Source: Actinomadura sp. KC06 (lineage in GTDB: Bacteria > Actinomycetota > Actinomycetes > Streptosporangiales > Streptosporangiaceae). From it: a stretch of 41,230 nt of DNA. A model generated the notes under the pieces. It ran no database searches. It was not told the DNA's origin and worked only from the letters and a program-made list of their open reading frames with translations. The DNA is taken from assembly GCF_004348735.1 (NCBI RefSeq), contig NZ_SMKT01000076.1:1-41230 (forward strand). Direction: 5' to 3'. This document shows, one piece after another, positions 8,563 through 16,567 of the stretch (the first letter of the stretch is position 1; every line of letters begins with the position of its first letter). Both the position numbers and the translations under genes were made by a program.

Positions 8563-10137
8563 ATGCGTCCCAAGCCCGTCCCGGCCCTGGCGGCGGTCGT
8601 GACCGCACTGGCCGTGAACATCCCCGTCGCGGCGACCGCTCAGACCGCTCCGGAGTCCTTCTTCGGCGGCGGGCTCCCGCTGAGTGCCCGGCCGGTGACG
8701 ACCACGGTGGCGCCCGGGGTGACGCTGACCTCGATGTCGCTCGGGGCCAAGGACGCCGACGACTACTGGACCGTCCACGTGTACCTTCCGGCCACGATCG
8801 ACGGGCCGCTGAACAAGGCCAACACGGCGCTGGGCTCGGAAGAGATCGCCCGCCGGGTGGCCGGCGCGGTGCGGGACAAGGGGTTCGAGCCGAGGCTGGA
8901 GCGGGTCTCCGCGCCCGCGTTCGCCGATCGTCCCGCCGGGACCCTCGGCTGGACGGTCCGCGTCGGCCGGTACGCGACCGGCGCCGAGGCGTCGGCCGAG
9001 CTCTCCGCGATCCGGACCGCGGGGTTCGCGGGCGGGACGCGCTACACCGCCCAGGACGGCACCGACCGGCGGGCACCTCAGAAGGTGCACATGGTCCGCG
9101 TGGACTTCGGCGAGTTCCGCGGCACGGTCGGCACTGACTTCGGCCCGGCCCTGAACGGCACCGAGAAGCTGACCGACCTCGCCGCCGCGACGGGCGCGAT
9201 CGCGGGGATCAACGCGCAGTGGTTCTACAACAGCGCGCCCGGCGGCCTCTACGTCAAGGACGGCAAGCTGATCGGCGGCGCCACCCAGGGCCGCGGCGCC
9301 ATCAAGATCACCAGGGGCGGACGCTCCGTGGACGTGGACGCCTACACCGCCCACGTGACGTTGCGCGCGGGCCGGAGCACCGTCGAGATCGACGGCGTCA
9401 ACCGGGTCCCGGGCGAGATCTGGAACTGCGGCGGCGTGGGCGGCGACCAGCCGACAGAGAACGCGCAGCACGACCTGAAATGCACTGACGACAGCGAACT
9501 GGTGCTGTTCACCCCCGAATGGGGTGTCCCGCCCACCGGCGCGGGCGCCGAGATCGTCCTGGACGCCCGCGACAGGGTGACGGCGGTGAACGCCTCGCGC
9601 GGCGCGGCCGTCCCTGCCGGGGGTTCCACCGTCCAGGCCACCGGCCAGAGCGCCGCCTGGCTGCTCGACCACGTCAAGCCGGGCGACCGGCTGCGGGTCA
9701 GCGAGCGCGTCGAGGACAGCCGGGGCCGCCCCGTGGCGCTGACGCGCGACACCACCATCCTTCAGGTCGGCCCCACCCTGGTCAGGAACGGGAGCGTGTC
9801 GGTGAACGCCAAGGCCGACGGGCTGATCCGCGAGGGCAGCGACCAGACGTTCACCTACAACTGGGCCCTGCGCGGCAACCCGCGCTCGATGATCGGCATG
9901 GACGGGCGCGGACGGCTCATGCTGGTCGTGGTGGACGGCCGCCAGGACGGCTACAGCGAAGGGCTCGGTATCGCCCAGACCGCCGAGCTCATGAAGCTGC
10001 TCGGCGCCCGCGAGGCGATGAACCTCGACGGCGGCGGCTCCAGCGTCCTGGTCACCCGGAGCGGCGGCATCGTGAACCGCCCGTCCGACGCGACGGGCCA
10101 ACGCTCCCTCGGCAACGTCATCCTCGTCCGCCCGTAA
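8563..10137 (+). CDS. Exported phosphodiester glycosidase (NAGPA) family protein
   Basis: A 524-residue secreted protein. Residues 1-27 form a Sec signal peptide ending near AATAQT. Residues about 44-150 resemble a SPOR-like region (WTVHVYLPA, a variable middle, then WTVRVGRYATGAEASAEL). The remainder is a phosphodiester glycosidase/NAGPA domain (PF09992): GAIAGINAQWFYN at about 211-223 and the C-terminal signature EAMNLDGGGSSVLV around Asp489, followed by GIVNRPSD. Homologues remove N-acetylglucosamine from phosphodiesters in eukaryotes; in bacteria they are thought to act on cell-wall teichoic acids or exopolysaccharide. A SPOR-type module would fit recruitment to peptidoglycan. GAGGACC lies just upstream of the ATG. 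A 10-bp hairpin follows the gene at 10165. Confidence 0.9.
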   Translation: MRPKPVPALAAVVTALAVNIPVAATAQTAPESFFGGGLPLSARPVTTTVAPGVTLTSMSLGAKDADDYWTVHVYLPATIDGPLNKANTALGSEEIARRVAGAVRDKGFEPRLERVSAPAFADRPAGTLGWTVRVGRYATGAEASAELSAIRTAGFAGGTRYTAQDGTDRRAPQKVHMVRVDFGEFRGTVGTDFGPALNGTEKLTDLAAATGAIAGINAQWFYNSAPGGLYVKDGKLIGGATQGRGAIKITRGGRSVDVDAYTAHVTLRAGRSTVEIDGVNRVPGEIWNCGGVGGDQPTENAQHDLKCTDDSELVLFTPEWGVPPTGAGAEIVLDARDRVTAVNASRGAAVPAGGSTVQATGQSAAWLLDHVKPGDRLRVSERVEDSRGRPVALTRDTTILQVGPTLVRNGSVSVNAKADGLIREGSDQTFTYNWALRGNPRSMIGMDGRGRLMLVVVDGRQDGYSEGLGIAQTAELMKLLGAREAMNLDGGGSSVLVTRSGGIVNRPSDATGQRSLGNVILVRP

Positions 10138-10164
10138 TCAGGCCGCCGCAGTAGCGTTTGAGGC

Positions 10165-10193
10165 ACTGCCCGCTGACCCTCGGAGCGGGCAGT
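10165..10193 (+). terminator. GC-rich hairpin terminator
   Basis: ACTGCCCGCT (10165-10174) and AGCGGGCAGT (10184-10193) are perfectly complementary over 10 bp with a 9-nt loop. It lies 27 bp after the stop of the NAGPA-family gene and before the next start. There is no U-tract. Confidence 0.75.
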
Positions 10194-10219
10194 CTGCGGG
10201 TCGACCCGGGGCGAAACGG

Positions 10220-11149
10220 GTGACATCAGTGATCGGTGCCCATCTGCCGGACGTCGATGGCCGGCCTGCCGACGCCGCCTTCGTCGCATCGGTCCGCGAG
10301 ACCAGTCAGGCGCTCGTCAGGCTCGACATCGAGCATGGCGGAAGGGACATCCTTCCGATGGCGCTGCGCGCCTTCCGCGCCGCCGGTCGCAGGCTCGGCA
10401 GCGGTGCCTACCTGCCTGCCGTCGAGCGCGACCTGATCGCGGCGACGGGGGAGGCGGGTGAGGTCGCCGCGTGGCTGGCTTACGACGCCGACCGGCAGGA
10501 CGTCTCGCGGCAGGTCATCCACGCGGCCCTGATGATGTCCCGGCAAGCTGGTGACCGCGACATGGAGCTGTTCGAGTTGTCGCATCAGGCGATGCAGTCG
10601 GTCCATCTGCACCGGCCCGTCGAGGCGCTGCGGATCACCCAAGGTCTTTTGGACGCCGAAATGCCGCCCAGGGTCGCGGCTCTGCTCACCATCCGCGAGG
10701 GTCGCGCGCTCGCCCAACTCGGCCAGGCGAACAGCGCGCTCGCCGCGCTGGCGAAGGCGCGGTCGTCGCTGTCGGACGGTGTCACCGCGCGGGACCCGTC
10801 CTGGACGTGGTGGATCGATGACGCCGAGGTGCTCTGGCACACCGGCATGGCCCGCGCCGAGCTCGGCGACTGGACGGCGGCGGTGCCCCTGCTGCGCCGT
10901 TCGGCCGAGCTGCGGTCGGGTCGACGGGGCCGCTACAACGACCTCGTGCACCTTCTCAACGCGCTCGCGCATGTAGGCGACTGGCGCGAGGCCGAGCCGG
11001 TCCTGACGGAGGTCGCGAGCATGATGGACGAGGTGGGCTCGACCCGTACGACGAACCTCCTGCGCAGGGTGCTGGCCCGGATCGTCCAGGCTGCCGCGCC
11101 TTCAACCGTCGCCGACATGGCCGGCGCGACGCTCCGGCGAAATGTGTAG
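10220..11149 (+). CDS. TPR-like signalling protein lacking a DNA-binding domain
   Basis: A 309-residue, probably cytoplasmic all-helical protein. Helical pairs such as ALAKARSSL, EVLWHTGMARAELGDWTAAVPLLRRSAEL and LLNALAHVGDWREAEPVL (about 180-270) look like tetratricopeptide repeats. The sequence resembles the C-terminal sensor part of actinomycete XRE-family regulators, but the N-terminal helix-turn-helix of about 80 residues those carry is missing. No frame upstream supplies it, because a terminator and the NAGPA-family gene come directly before. It is either a free-standing sensor half or a decayed regulator. GTG at 10220 is used; GTG at 10229 is equally possible. The function is not known. 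Confidence 0.65.
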   Translation: MTSVIGAHLPDVDGRPADAAFVASVRETSQALVRLDIEHGGRDILPMALRAFRAAGRRLGSGAYLPAVERDLIAATGEAGEVAAWLAYDADRQDVSRQVIHAALMMSRQAGDRDMELFELSHQAMQSVHLHRPVEALRITQGLLDAEMPPRVAALLTIREGRALAQLGQANSALAALAKARSSLSDGVTARDPSWTWWIDDAEVLWHTGMARAELGDWTAAVPLLRRSAELRSGRRGRYNDLVHLLNALAHVGDWREAEPVLTEVASMMDEVGSTRTTNLLRRVLARIVQAAAPSTVADMAGATLRRNV

Positions 11150-11462
11150 AACGCGTCCATTGTCCGGTGCTAAATGATCTGCTCGGCCGGCTTTTCGGAT
11201 CTGTCTTTTCAGTCGACCTTGATTGGGGTCATGGCCTGTCCGTAGTCGAATCCCGCTTTTTCGGGTTCGGTGTCGTGGCGGATATGGGATGCTCGCCCAC
11301 GCATGTCACCCGCTCGCGCCGGCTCGTGGTGCGCGTCGAGTGGTGGCCCGGTCCTGACCAAGCAGCGGGTTTGGCGCGAATATGATGAGACCAAGATCTC
11401 GTGTCGGGCGCAGTGCCCGTCAGACAATGGGTTCCAGTGCTCGTGCCCATGACCGTCCGGGT
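11150..11462. other. 313-bp gap without a convincing gene
   Basis: This stretch is visibly less GC-rich than its surroundings (runs such as CTTTTC, GCTTTTTCGG and GAATATGATGAGA). Short open frames occur on both strands but have neither actinomycete codon bias nor ribosome sites. A weak hairpin, CCCG-CTTTTT-CGGG, sits at 11252-11265. It probably holds the promoter of the following two-gene unit, but I could not assign a -10/-35 pair with confidence. Confidence 0.5.
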
Positions 11463-12188
11463 ATGCCCAAACGTTTTCGCAGGGCGGCCTGGGGAGTGGT
11501 CGTGGCGGTGCTGTTGGCCGTCACCACCAACTCTCTCACCGGCGTCTTCTCGACGGGACTTCGATCCGTGACGGAGCGCCTGACCGGTGGAAAGTCATTG
11601 TCGGTTCATTCGAAACCGTACATCACTCCCTGTGGTAGCAGTTGGGTGATCCCGGATCGGAAACCCACTCCGGAGCCATCGAAGATGCCTTCCTCGGCGC
11701 TGCGGTCGCAAGAGACGATGGAGACCTGGCTCCGCCGCAACAAAGCCGTGGACGCGGGCGAGACCACGGTCGAATTGACCCTCCGGGGCAGGTCGGGCAC
11801 CGCGCTCGTGCTCAAAGAGATACGAGTCAGAATCGTGGAGCGGCGGGCACCCGTACCGGCCATGGCGATCAATAACGGATGCGGGGGCGATCCACTGCCG
11901 CCGCGCCTTTACGAGGTGGATCTCGATGCCGCCCGGCCCGTCGCTCGGCCCGTCCCAGACGGCGGGGATCTCCATGGGGCCCCGGCCGCGCCGTTTCCGT
12001 ACAAGGTGACGAACGCCGATCCGGAGGTCATCCGGGTGGTGGCCTCGACGGACGGCTACGACTGTCGCTGGACGCTTGAGCTGGTGTACGTCGACGGCGA
12101 CAAGGAACTCGTCAAAGTGATAGACGATCACGGCAAGCCCTTTCGGACCATCGGCGCCGCGAAAAAGCCGGCCGCGGGGAAGAACTAG
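11463..12188 (+). CDS. Membrane-anchored protein of unknown function
   Basis: A 241-residue protein with a basic N-terminus (MPKRFRRA), one membrane helix at about 9-29 (GVVVAVLLAVTTNSLTGVF) and an exported domain of about 210 residues. That domain contains beta-rich segments (TTVELTLRGRSGTALVLKEIRVRIVERR, in two halves around residue 100) and three cysteines (PCGSS, NNGCGG, DGYDCRW), which suggest a folded extracytoplasmic domain. No family was recognised. ATG at 11463 is taken because the hydrophobic segment follows at once; ATG at 11427 would add 12 residues. It lies 2 bp before the next gene, so the two form an operon and may form a membrane complex. Base composition is less biased than in neighbouring regions, compatible with acquisition. 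Confidence 0.65.
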   Translation: MPKRFRRAAWGVVVAVLLAVTTNSLTGVFSTGLRSVTERLTGGKSLSVHSKPYITPCGSSWVIPDRKPTPEPSKMPSSALRSQETMETWLRRNKAVDAGETTVELTLRGRSGTALVLKEIRVRIVERRAPVPAMAINNGCGGDPLPPRLYEVDLDAARPVARPVPDGGDLHGAPAAPFPYKVTNADPEVIRVVASTDGYDCRWTLELVYVDGDKELVKVIDDHGKPFRTIGAAKKPAAGKN

Positions 12189-12190
12189 CG

Positions 12191-13537
12191 ATGTCGACGA
12201 GCCGATACACGCGTCCACTGGTCGTGGTGGCGGTTACGGACCTGCTCCTCGCCGTGACGTTCGGCAACCCGTGGACGGCGAAATGGGCGCTGACGTGGCA
12301 CTTCGAGGGCGGAGGGTCGCTCGCCGAACAGGCCGCCCAGGTGTTCCTTTTCTCGGCCTGGGGGGCGGAGGAGAACTGGGAGCTGGCTCAGCCGTCAGAG
12401 CACTGGCGCATCGGGATACTGCTCCGCCTCCTCGCCTTCTTGATTCTTCACCTGTGGGTCGTGCGCTGGTTCGCAAGGAGGGCCGCTTTCGGTTCCCGCC
12501 CCAGCTGGGTATTCGAACGCTCCGCGGTGTGGGTATTCGGACCGGCCGTCGGAGCCCTCGCCGGACTCGCCGTGGTCATACCGGATGCATTCGACGGGTC
12601 CGTCACCGACGAGGAACGGGGGCTGTTACGACTCGCCGCCGTCTACTCCGTCGAACGCGGAGCGTACTGGGGGCTTTTCTCCGGCGCCATATGCTGGATC
12701 GTCCTGACGATCTTTTCGTGGTTCGCTTACCGCCGCGGGGAGGTCGTGAGCCCGGGTGCCGCGAACGGTGACCGTCCGGTGCCCCGCCTTACCGGGTGCC
12801 TGCCCGTTCTCCTCGTTCCGGCCTTCGCGATGTTCGCTGCCGCCGCAGTCGCCTTCGTGGCAGGATCGGCCGCGATCGACGAGGCAGGTGACTCCAAGGA
12901 ATCACACTATCCGACCGCGCATGGGCGCCTCGCGGTGCTCGTCTCTCATCTGCACTGGCCGACCCATAATCAGGACGACGGCTCTACCGGGCTTCAAGCG
13001 ACGGTGCCCACCGTCGCGTTGACGATGTACCTGGTGATGGTTTTCGGGCTGCTGATGACGAGACTCGGAGAATACGGTGACAAAAAGCGGCCGTCGTCAG
13101 CTCAGTATCCTCCGGCGCTGCCGCTGACAAGTCCCGATACGGTTGCCGCCTCGCCCGGGTTGATCGCTTTCGCCAAGGGCTGGCACGCGGCCATCTGGGC
13201 GGCGATCCTCGCCGCAGTGGCCACCGCGGAGATGAACACACTGATCAGCATCGTGACGCCCGTGGCCCCCGGTGGGGAACGAGGGATCAATATCCTGGCG
13301 AGAGAATTCGTCGCGGAGCTGCCCGGCGCCGCCGCGTACGCGGCTCTTCTCGGATGGGTGCCGGCCATTGCCGTCCTCCTCGCCGCCCGCCTCCTACGGG
13401 GTCTTCGCAGCCTGCTCGATGACGATGAAGACGCCGACGGCGACGGCGAGACTGAGGAGCCGGCCGACGTAGCCCACAACGAAAAGGTCGCTGAGCAGAG
13501 CAATACTGACGGCGACCTGCCTGAACGAGACGACTAA
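12191..13537 (+). CDS. Polytopic membrane protein of unknown function
   Basis: A 448-residue integral membrane protein with about eight predicted helices (near 9-25, 74-94, 111-131, 158-181, 203-230, 271-292, 334-355 and 379-404) and an acidic C-terminal tail of about 45 residues (DDDEDADGDGETEE). No transporter or enzyme signature was recognised. It starts 2 bp after the preceding membrane-anchored gene and is probably translated with it. Its TAA (13535-13537) overlaps the TAG of the convergent hydrolase gene by two bases, so no room is left for a classical terminator. Like its partner it has more A/T-ending codons than the surrounding genes. Confidence 0.7.
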   Translation: MSTSRYTRPLVVVAVTDLLLAVTFGNPWTAKWALTWHFEGGGSLAEQAAQVFLFSAWGAEENWELAQPSEHWRIGILLRLLAFLILHLWVVRWFARRAAFGSRPSWVFERSAVWVFGPAVGALAGLAVVIPDAFDGSVTDEERGLLRLAAVYSVERGAYWGLFSGAICWIVLTIFSWFAYRRGEVVSPGAANGDRPVPRLTGCLPVLLVPAFAMFAAAAVAFVAGSAAIDEAGDSKESHYPTAHGRLAVLVSHLHWPTHNQDDGSTGLQATVPTVALTMYLVMVFGLLMTRLGEYGDKKRPSSAQYPPALPLTSPDTVAASPGLIAFAKGWHAAIWAAILAAVATAEMNTLISIVTPVAPGGERGINILAREFVAELPGAAAYAALLGWVPAIAVLLAARLLRGLRSLLDDDEDADGDGETEEPADVAHNEKVAEQSNTDGDLPERDD

Positions 13538-14310
13538 GACGGCCCGGTGTGGCGGGTTATCAGGTTGGCCAGGGCCTTGGGGGACTCCAGCTCGATCACG
13601 TGGCCCAGGTCTGGGAGCAGGACTAGTTCCGAACGGGGTAGGGATTCGGAGATTGGGCGGGCGTGGTGTTCGGCTGGGGCCACCTTGTCGGCTGTGCCGC
13701 AGACGACCAGGGTGCGGGCTTGGATGTGGGGGGTGTAGGTGAGGATGTCGCCGCTAGCCAGGGCGTGGGCGGCTTGCATGTAGGCGGCCGGGTCCAGGGC
13801 TCGGGTTGCCTCCTTGGCCGCATTGAGGGGGCCCGGCGCGTTGCCTGCGATCAGGTGGGGGGCTCGGGTCTCCGCCATGCGTTCGGGGCCCAGGGCTATC
13901 AGGTCGGCGCGGGCGGTCAGTTCCGCTTGGCGGGTTTGTGGTGTTCGGCCCGCGCCGGTAGCCGGGGCGGCCAGGAGTAGGGACTCGACCCGGGCGGGGT
14001 GGGCGGCGGCCATTGCGGCGACTATCAGAGCGCCCAGGGAACTGCCCACCAAGTGCCAGCTCGGGAGGGCTAGGCGGTCTAGGAAGGCGACCAGGGCGGT
14101 GGCGTAGTCGGTGACTGTCGGGTGGGCGGTGGTTAGTGGGGCCGAGCCGCCGTAGCCGGGCAGGTTCGGGGCGATCCCCTGGTGGGTGGGGGCCAGCAGG
14201 TCGAGGACGTCGCGGAACGCGTCCGCGTTGGAGCCGATGCCGTGCAGGCACACCACGGCAGGGGCACCGGGAGGCCCCGTCCGGACGTACGTGAACGGCT
14301 CGTCGCTCAC
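13534..14310 (-). CDS. Alpha/beta-hydrolase (possible C-C bond hydrolase)
   Basis: A 258-residue alpha/beta-hydrolase fold 1 enzyme and last gene of the ten-gene minus-strand operon. The triad is visible: nucleophile Ser91 in VGSSLG, Asp208 in CGTADKV and His237 in LGHVIE; the oxyanion-hole motif is LHGIGSNAD (22-30). Enzymes like this hydrolyse ring-cleavage products (MhpC/BphD type), esters or lactones. In an operon that also encodes an extradiol-type VOC protein and an FAH-family protein, a meta-cleavage-product hydrolase is the leading inference. The GTG start at 14310 overlaps the TGA of the GntR gene (GTGA), so translation is coupled. The frame is open further upstream, but that part lies over the GntR gene and is not coding. 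Confidence 0.85.
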   Translation of the reverse strand: MSDEPFTYVRTGPPGAPAVVCLHGIGSNADAFRDVLDLLAPTHQGIAPNLPGYGGSAPLTTAHPTVTDYATALVAFLDRLALPSWHLVGSSLGALIVAAMAAAHPARVESLLLAAPATGAGRTPQTRQAELTARADLIALGPERMAETRAPHLIAGNAPGPLNAAKEATRALDPAAYMQAAHALASGDILTYTPHIQARTLVVCGTADKVAPAEHHARPISESLPRSELVLLPDLGHVIELESPKALANLITRHTGPS

Positions 14311-14969
14311 TTGTGGAGGCTTTCGCGCAGGAAGCCGATGACGTTGACCGACGAGTTGGCGATGTGCGAGTACATGGCGGCGTAGGCGGCCTGCGCGTCC
14401 TCCTGGACGATGGCCGCCAGCAGCGCCCCGTGCTCGGCGTAGGAGTTCTTCATCCGGTCGTTCGTGATGTAGAACTGCGGCACCCGGAACGGCGCCGTGC
14501 GGTGCCGCAGCCCGCGCACGATCTCGTACAGGGCGTGGTTGCGGCTGCCCTGGTAGATCGCGTTGTGGATCTGCTCGTTCAGCCGCGCGTAGCCTTCGTG
14601 GTCGCCCGCGGTGACGTACGACTCCGACTCCTCGTGGAGCAGCTCCAGCCGCCGCCGGTCGATCACCGTGAGCCGTACCGCGCACAGCCGCGCGCACAGC
14701 GCCTCGATCTCGGCGAACGCCTCGAAGAGCTCCTCCAGCTGGTCGGAGTCGATCTCGGCGACCCAGGTGCCCCGGTTGGGGCGGATCTCGACCAGCCCAG
14801 TGCCGCTGAGCTCGCGCAGCGCGTCGCGCACCGGCGTGCGGGACACGTTGAACTGATCGGCGAGCTGCAGTTCCTCCAGCCGCTGCCCCGGTCTGAGCCG
14901 GCCGGAGACGATGTCCTCCGCGATCCGCTGCCGGATTTCCTCCGACCTAGTCCCAGCGATGTGGACCAT
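14307..14969 (-). CDS. GntR family regulator, FadR subfamily (FCD domain)
   Basis: A 220-residue repressor-type regulator: winged helix at about 5-72 (VSRTPVRDALRELSGTGLVE) and an all-helical FCD effector domain at about 80-205. The FCD metal site appears intact, with His135, His180 and His202 and an upstream Asn131. FCD proteins typically bind a carboxylated catabolite, sometimes through the metal, and release DNA. The operon's own promoter carries the palindrome ATGTATACAT (21223-21232), of the form used by VanR-like FCD regulators, so this protein probably represses the operon it belongs to. It starts 27 bp after the RutE-like gene; GGAGG abuts the ATG unusually closely. It overlaps the downstream hydrolase start by 4 nt. 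Confidence 0.92.
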   Translation of the reverse strand: MVHIAGTRSEEIRQRIAEDIVSGRLRPGQRLEELQLADQFNVSRTPVRDALRELSGTGLVEIRPNRGTWVAEIDSDQLEELFEAFAEIEALCARLCAVRLTVIDRRRLELLHEESESYVTAGDHEGYARLNEQIHNAIYQGSRNHALYEIVRGLRHRTAPFRVPQFYITNDRMKNSYAEHGALLAAIVQEDAQAAYAAMYSHIANSSVNVIGFLRESLHK

Positions 14970-14996
14970 CCTCCATATCGATGTCGAATTCCCGGG

Positions 14997-15620
14997 CTAC
15001 AGAAGCGCGCAGGCTTCGTCGAACGGCAGCCGGGGAAGCCTCGGGAACTGCGCGGCGCGATCGGCATAGCCGAGGTTGCACAGGAAGTTGACCCGCGTCT
15101 TCCGGTCGGGAAAGAAATCCCTTTCGATTACTTCTGGGTCGAAACCCGACATCGGCCCGCAATCAAGGCCCAGCGCCCGGGCGGCAATGATCATATACGC
15201 TCCCTGCAGGCTGGAGTTCCGGAATGCGACCTCCCGCCGGGCCTCCTTCCGCTCGTCCCCGGCGTGGACGGCGACGAGATCGGGCCGTCCGGGGAAGAGT
15301 TCGGGACCCCGGAGATGAAAGTCCTCGGCCCAGCCGACGATCACGGTGACCGGCGCCTCCTTCGTGCGCTCCACGTTCCCCGGATCGAGCGCGCGAAGCA
15401 ACCGTTCCTTGGCCTCGGGTCCCCGCACAAAGGTGAATCGGGCCGGACATAGATTGCTTGCGGTCGGGCCGAATTTCACCAGGTCGTACAGTTCGCGCAG
15501 CAGGCGGTCGGGGACGGGACGCGCCACGAACCGGTTCGCCGTCCTGGCCCCGGTGAACAGGCGCTCCAGCACATGATCCGCGAGAGCGCTCGGCGAGGAC
15601 GCGTTCATCACCTCCGCCAT
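14997..15620 (-). CDS. Nitroreductase family protein, RutE/HadB type
   Basis: A 207-residue FMN-dependent nitroreductase-fold protein. It resembles E. coli RutE (malonic semialdehyde reductase) along its whole length: LFTGARTANRFVARPV, VKFGPTASNLCPARFTFV, AFRNSSLQGAYMIIAARALGLDCGPMSGFD and a closing LPRLPFDEACALL (each partly matching RutE). It should use NAD(P)H and FMN. No other rut pyrimidine-degradation gene is nearby, so its job in this operon may be reduction of a semialdehyde or an enone produced by the ring-cleavage steps. The ATG follows directly after the TGA of the DapA-family gene with no gap, so the two are translationally coupled. Confidence 0.85.
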   Translation of the reverse strand: MAEVMNASSPSALADHVLERLFTGARTANRFVARPVPDRLLRELYDLVKFGPTASNLCPARFTFVRGPEAKERLLRALDPGNVERTKEAPVTVIVGWAEDFHLRGPELFPGRPDLVAVHAGDERKEARREVAFRNSSLQGAYMIIAARALGLDCGPMSGFDPEVIERDFFPDRKTRVNFLCNLGYADRAAQFPRLPRLPFDEACALL

Positions 15621-16547
15621 TCACGCCCCGCTTATCGCCGGGACGGCGCCGCGCTCGAATTCCCTGATCTCCTCCACCACGGCGTTGAGCTGTGCCCGCC
15701 GCTCGGGCGGCAGTGGTGAGATCGGGGCGCGTGCCGGACCAGGGTCCAGGCCCACCGCCGCCATTGCCTCCTTGATGACCACCGGGAACGAGCCCAGTCC
15801 CCAGGCCCGGCGCAGCGGGGCCAGCGCGTCGTTGATCCGGCGCGCGGTGGCCAGGTCGTCCGCGCGGACGGCGTCGTACATCCGGCACACGAGCTGCGGG
15901 AACACGTTCGCCGCAGGTGAGATCGCGCCCGCTCCGCCGTGCGCGAGCAGCGCCATGGTGATGGTGTCGCGGCCGGAGAAGAGCCGGCAGCCCGAATCGG
16001 CGAGCAGGTACTCCACGGCCTGGCTGAGGTCGCCGCTGCTGTCCTTGACCCCGATGATGTTGCCGGAGCGGGCGCAGTCCGCGTAGACGTCGGGGGTCAC
16101 GTTGACGCCGGTGCGCGGCGGATTGTTGTAGAGCAGCACGGGCAGCGCGGTGGCGGCGGCGACCGTCCGGAAGTGCTCCGACAGCTCCCGGCCGGACGGC
16201 GACAGGAAGTACGGGGTGATCACCATCGCCACGTCCACGCCGATGGACTCGGCCGCCCGGGTCAGCGCGATCGACTCCCGCGTGGAGACCGTCCCGGTGC
16301 CCGCGTACACCGGGACCCGTCCGGCGACCGTCTCGACGGTGATCTCCATCAGCCGCAGCCGCTCGGCCGTGTCCAGGACGTAGAACTCGCCCTGGCTTCC
16401 GGCCACGGAGATGCCGTGCACGCCCGCCGCGACATAGCCCTCCACGAGCTCGCGGAATCGGCCCTCGTCGAGGTCGCCGCCCTTGTCGAAGGTGGTCGGC
16501 GTGGCGGTGACCACGCCGTGGAACTTCTCGCGCGCCTGTTGCTTCAA
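15621..16547 (-). CDS. Dihydrodipicolinate synthase (DapA) family lyase
   Basis: A 308-residue class I aldolase-fold protein of the DapA/NanA superfamily. Lys168 in IIGVKDSSGD forms the Schiff base and Tyr140 in LLYNNPPRTGVN is the general acid/base. The GTTGE loop of true dihydrodipicolinate synthases is GSQGE here (50-54), so the proton-relay threonine is replaced by Gln52. Authentic lysine biosynthesis is therefore unlikely; a catabolic aldolase, hydratase-aldolase or dehydratase acting on a 2-oxo acid is more plausible, as in relatives used for aromatic or sugar-acid breakdown. The start is a TTG at 16547 with GGAGG 8 nt upstream; no ATG or GTG is suitably placed. It lies 20 bp after the ABC ATPase gene. 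Confidence 0.88.
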   Translation of the reverse strand: MKQQAREKFHGVVTATPTTFDKGGDLDEGRFRELVEGYVAAGVHGISVAGSQGEFYVLDTAERLRLMEITVETVAGRVPVYAGTGTVSTRESIALTRAAESIGVDVAMVITPYFLSPSGRELSEHFRTVAAATALPVLLYNNPPRTGVNVTPDVYADCARSGNIIGVKDSSGDLSQAVEYLLADSGCRLFSGRDTITMALLAHGGAGAISPAANVFPQLVCRMYDAVRADDLATARRINDALAPLRRAWGLGSFPVVIKEAMAAVGLDPGPARAPISPLPPERRAQLNAVVEEIREFERGAVPAISGA

Positions 16548-16567
16548 AGGTCGTTCCTCCTGCACGG

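Noticed and set aside
11167..11452. Several 60-73 codon open frames on both strands
   Set aside because: No ribosome sites, no codon bias and mutual overlap; treated as non-coding.
13534..14697. A longer hydrolase extending through the GntR region
   Set aside because: The extra N-terminal part is low-complexity shadow of the GntR gene; the GTGA overlap at 14307-14310 gives a natural start.
14997..15620. Assignment as a pyrimidine-degrading rut operon
   Set aside because: Only the RutE-like gene is present; no RutA-D, F or G relatives lie nearby and other operon genes suggest ring cleavage.
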